Below the pieces are notes generated by a model. The model was not told where the DNA came from. It did not search any database and was given only the letters and a program-made list of their open reading frames with translations. A stretch of 64,000 nucleotides of DNA. It comes from Moringa oleifera (lineage: Eukaryota; Streptophyta; Magnoliopsida; Brassicales; Moringaceae). Shown here piece after piece: positions 61,184 through 64,000 of this stretch. The DNA lies in NCBI GenBank assembly GCA_021397835.1, contig JAJFZO010000742.1, positions 1,435,001 through 1,499,000 of the forward strand. The letters are read 5' to 3'. The number at the start of each line of letters is the position of its first letter. Within the stretch, counting starts at the first letter, position 1. The position numbers and the translations under genes were made by a program.

Positions 61184-63324
61184 ATGACAGATCGGCCTGC
61201 AAAGCTAGAGGATGGAGAGAAGTATCTTCCTTATGATCTTATTCAAGAGATTAATTTTTCGATCAGTAAACTTGATGATGGCATTAGACGTCAAGCTTCT
61301 CTTCACCCTGTTACTTTTCCAAAGCTCCAAAGTTTTTCGACTTTCGAATCTTCGTCCCGATTCAATTCGATATTTGAGGTTACTTATGTCGTTCTTTTAG
61401 TGTTTTTCTTAATCTATAAGTGAACATGTTGATTTATGATTCGTTTAGTGATCTTCCTAAATTACATCAAAAAGCAATATATGCCTTAGTTTTAATTACG
61501 ATGTGGAGCTGATTTTCCTCATATTTTATATCTTTTTTTTTCTTTTTATATTTGTGTTACTTGATCTCACTTATATATAAAATTGTAAATATATATTAGG
61601 GATGTTTCAACGGTTCTAGCCCTTATTGGAATGACAGCACTTACAATGTCATTTTTCCAACTCAAATTCAAACTATGGTAAACATTAATTAATTTTTTTA
61701 TTTTTTTATAAGAGAATTTGCTTTCCACTTAAAAATTTTACTTGGTAATAAGATGATTCATATTGTCTTTTTTCATGTATTATTTAGGATTCTTATCAAA
61801 AATCTAGAGGTACTGGATTTTTCTTGCCTCTCGTGCAACCTAGTTCTCTCAAAGGGAAAAGCTCTGCATCTACTTCACAGGGCAGGGCCAAAAGATCTAA
61901 AAAGAAGAGGAGTAAGTAACTTAAATAAAGTTGTTAAATTGTAAATTTTTTTATTTGTGATTTTTTATAAGCTTGTTTTACTTAATTTATACTTGCCTGA
62001 TTAGTATAAATTGTTTTTGTTACTTTATTGTCTAGTTTATTTTATGTCTAATTTATTTTATTGTGATTTGAAAGTTAAAACCGTTTATTCATTTATCACT
62101 TCTAGCCAAATAGGTAATTTTTATTTTAGTTTTTGCATTAATTATCGAGGTTATTAATTATTCACCCAATTTTTTGTTAAATATAATTGTTTATATAAAT
62201 CATTTTTTTGTCATAGTTGTGTTATTATGCACATAATTAAGATAACTATTGGTTATTATAATTAGAAAAGGTTTCTTTTTGTTTGAAAAATAAAAGATAA
62301 AATAAATATAAAAAGTTTTTCGAATTCGTTGTGCTTTTTAATTCAAACCTCGCACTTTATTTTTTAGTTTTATTTTTAAAATATTAATTTAATTTAAATT
62401 AGATTTTTGTCTTAAACTAAACATAAATAATTAAGGATTTTTTTTTTTTGAAATTGAAATGTCTAAAAATGATTGTAATGAAATCTACACTTTACTTCGA
62501 ATCAATAGCTCAATTTCGAATAATTTTAGGCTCTCATATTATCTTTTATGAAATTTTCAAACTTTTCATAGTATAATTTTTTTTTTAAAAAAAATAGTTT
62601 CACTACTCAATGAATTTTAAAAATTTTTGTCATAATAATTTAAATGATTCTTTACATCTATATAAAAATTTCAAATCAAATTTCATTGTACAAGATTTTT
62701 AATTTAAATATTCTAATTTTTGATTTTTTTGATAAGATCTGAATTAAATTCAATTGAAAAATTAGATGTTAAACTGATCCAAATTAAAGTTTAAGGATTG
62801 AATCGAAAAGTGAGAATAATATGAATTTTTTTATATTTACTCTAAAAAATATATATTTAGTTTGAAAATTTTATTTAATTTTGATGTCAAACATTAGTTA
62901 TACCAAAATTTGATTAGAATAAAAATACTATATTCAAAATCTTGTTTGATTTTATTACAAATTTGGATTTAAATAATATAATTTAAACTCAATTACATAT
63001 AGTTACGAATATGGCAATCTTTGAAAAGCTATGAAACTAGATACATTTGGGTTTGGGTTTGATGCATATGAAGCAAACTAAACTTAGATGATAAGAGATT
63101 TAAAAACATTTTAGGATCACAAACTTTGTTAATTAAAGTTAATTGTCTCATTCATCACTTGCAAGTTTAGATTATGCTTCTCTTTTATTTTATTTTTCTT
63201 CTTGTATTACAATTCCGCAAGTCTTTTTATTTTTTGTATTTTGTGGATTTATTTACATATGCAATATAGTTTAATTTTTATAGTTTTTTTTTTCAATATT
63301 TCAGGTGCGGAAAAAAAAGTTTGA
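61184..63324 (+). pseudogene. Open four-exon gene fragment of unknown family (copy A2)
   Basis: Four exons with GT-AG borders join without a stop: 61184-61378, 61600-61677, 61788-61911 and 63305-63324. The first two junctions are phase 0; the third splits a codon. The 138-residue product starts MTDRPAKLEDGEKYLPYDL, has GSSPYWNDSTYNVIFPTQIQ in exon 2 and SRGTGFFLPLVQPS in exon 3, and ends in a strongly basic tail (GRAKRSKKKRSAEKKV). No transmembrane or catalytic motif is visible. The frame also runs open upstream to 61124, and a possible acceptor AG lies near 61178, so 5' exons may be missing: upstream DNA is the second Gypsy element. The aligned copy A1 has stops. It could be a truncated duplicate, a fragment carried by a transposon, or the 3' end of a live gene. 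I do not recognise the family. Confidence 0.55.
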
Positions 63325-64000
63325 TCCTCATCACCAAAAGAAAAGTTATCTGATAAAGGAAAATTTCGGAAAGGAAGAAGAATCTCATCAGAAAATTACG
63401 ATGGACTTGCCAAACGGATGACATATTAAAGATTTTCAAGAGAAAAGAGTTGCCTTATCTTCAATGTAATAAATTCTCCATTTGGGGAAAGACAAATGAA
63501 ATAAAGAGATGATGAAATAAATTGAATTTTTATTTGCCAAATTTAAACTCTTAATTAGGTTTATTTTCTATTTTATTGCTCATGGAATGTTAATATCCAT
63601 CTCAAAAACAACAAAATATAGTAAGAATTGCAAATCCTGATAAGTGCCTTAATAATCTAATTAAAATCTTTGGTGATCTTAATAGGGTTAAAAATTAAAA
63701 TAAATGTAAAAATAATAATTATTAATATAACATCTGTAAAATAAAGAAATAGAAGTTTATGAAAAAATAAATTTATCTTATATTAAATATGATATTCATT
63801 TCAACCAATAAAAAATCTAATTGGGATAACAAAAAAAATCATATAGATTATAATTATCTTCTATAAAAATATTTTGCTTAAAAAATACATAAATTATGTG
63901 ATAGATTAGACAATTACCATTATAAAAAATAAAAATGAAAATGAAAAACTAGGGTCAAAAAATTGAGAAATTAGTAATTTTTTTTATAGTTTTCAATTAC
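63325..64000. other. 3' flank of the gene fragment within copy A2
   Basis: Probable 3' untranslated and downstream DNA; AT-rich. It aligns with 38150-39115 up to the window end, with no further coding pattern. Confidence 0.45.

Larger units (their letters stand above)
51198..64000 (+). repeat. Duplicated segment, copy A2, interrupted by a Gypsy element
   Basis: 51198-51797 and 60820-64000 together align with 35780-39115. The break is exactly the Gypsy element at 51798-60814 with its target duplication. Similarity continues to the last bases of the window, so the segment probably extends further. Confidence 0.82.

Noticed and set aside
1..64000. CRISPR arrays, bacterial operons, tRNA or rRNA genes
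   Set aside because: No regularly spaced palindromic repeats with unique spacers, no tRNA cloverleaf with a T-arm GTTCRA box in a convincing context, and no rRNA blocks were seen. Gene structure is plainly that of a plant.

Overview
The window is nuclear DNA of a flowering plant, almost certainly a eudicot. It is AT-rich, has introns with plant GT-AG borders, and is filled mostly with decayed plant transposons. The only clearly intact host genes lie in a central island at about 21.4-31.7 kb. They are a single-exon GT4-family glycosyltransferase (23311-24822, +) and, tail to tail with it, a six-exon chloroplast-type Nudix hydrolase of the NUDT26/27 type (31195-25681, -). From memory, the Arabidopsis counterparts (At3g10630 and At3g10620) are also neighbours, so the island looks like conserved microsynteny.

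0-21.4 kb: a giant, old Ty3/Gypsy element of the Tat/Ogre lineage (746-21393) inserted beside the remnant of a hAT transposase. It has LTRs of about 4.8 kb, a perfect 5-bp target duplication (TTTAT), a decayed primer-binding site and a polypurine tract. Inside are remnants of an extra ORF1, gag, protease, reverse transcriptase, two RNase H domains and integrase, then a roughly 129-bp tandem repeat in the 3' untranslated region. Each LTR carries an antisense reading frame of about 2.3 kb.

31.2-42.5 kb: AT-rich spacer, a truncated Copia element on the minus strand (5' LTR, primer site, gag and protease only), then copy A1 of a duplicated segment holding a broken four-exon gene fragment.

42.5-49.8 kb: a third, truncated copy of the giant element's LTR with leader and antisense frame, a MuDR-type transposase remnant on the minus strand, and one end of a CACTA element.

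51.2-64 kb: copy A2 of the duplicated segment, split by a second Tat-type Gypsy element on the minus strand (51798-60814, target duplication CAATC). Copy A1 keeps the unoccupied target site. In A2 the four-exon gene fragment is still open with usable splice sites; it is broken in A1. The second element also has a tandem repeat and an antisense frame downstream of pol, but there the antisense frame lies outside the LTR.

All transposon proteins described are broken by stops and frameshifts. Coordinates of element ends, target duplications and host exons were read base by base. Domain borders inside decayed elements are approximate.
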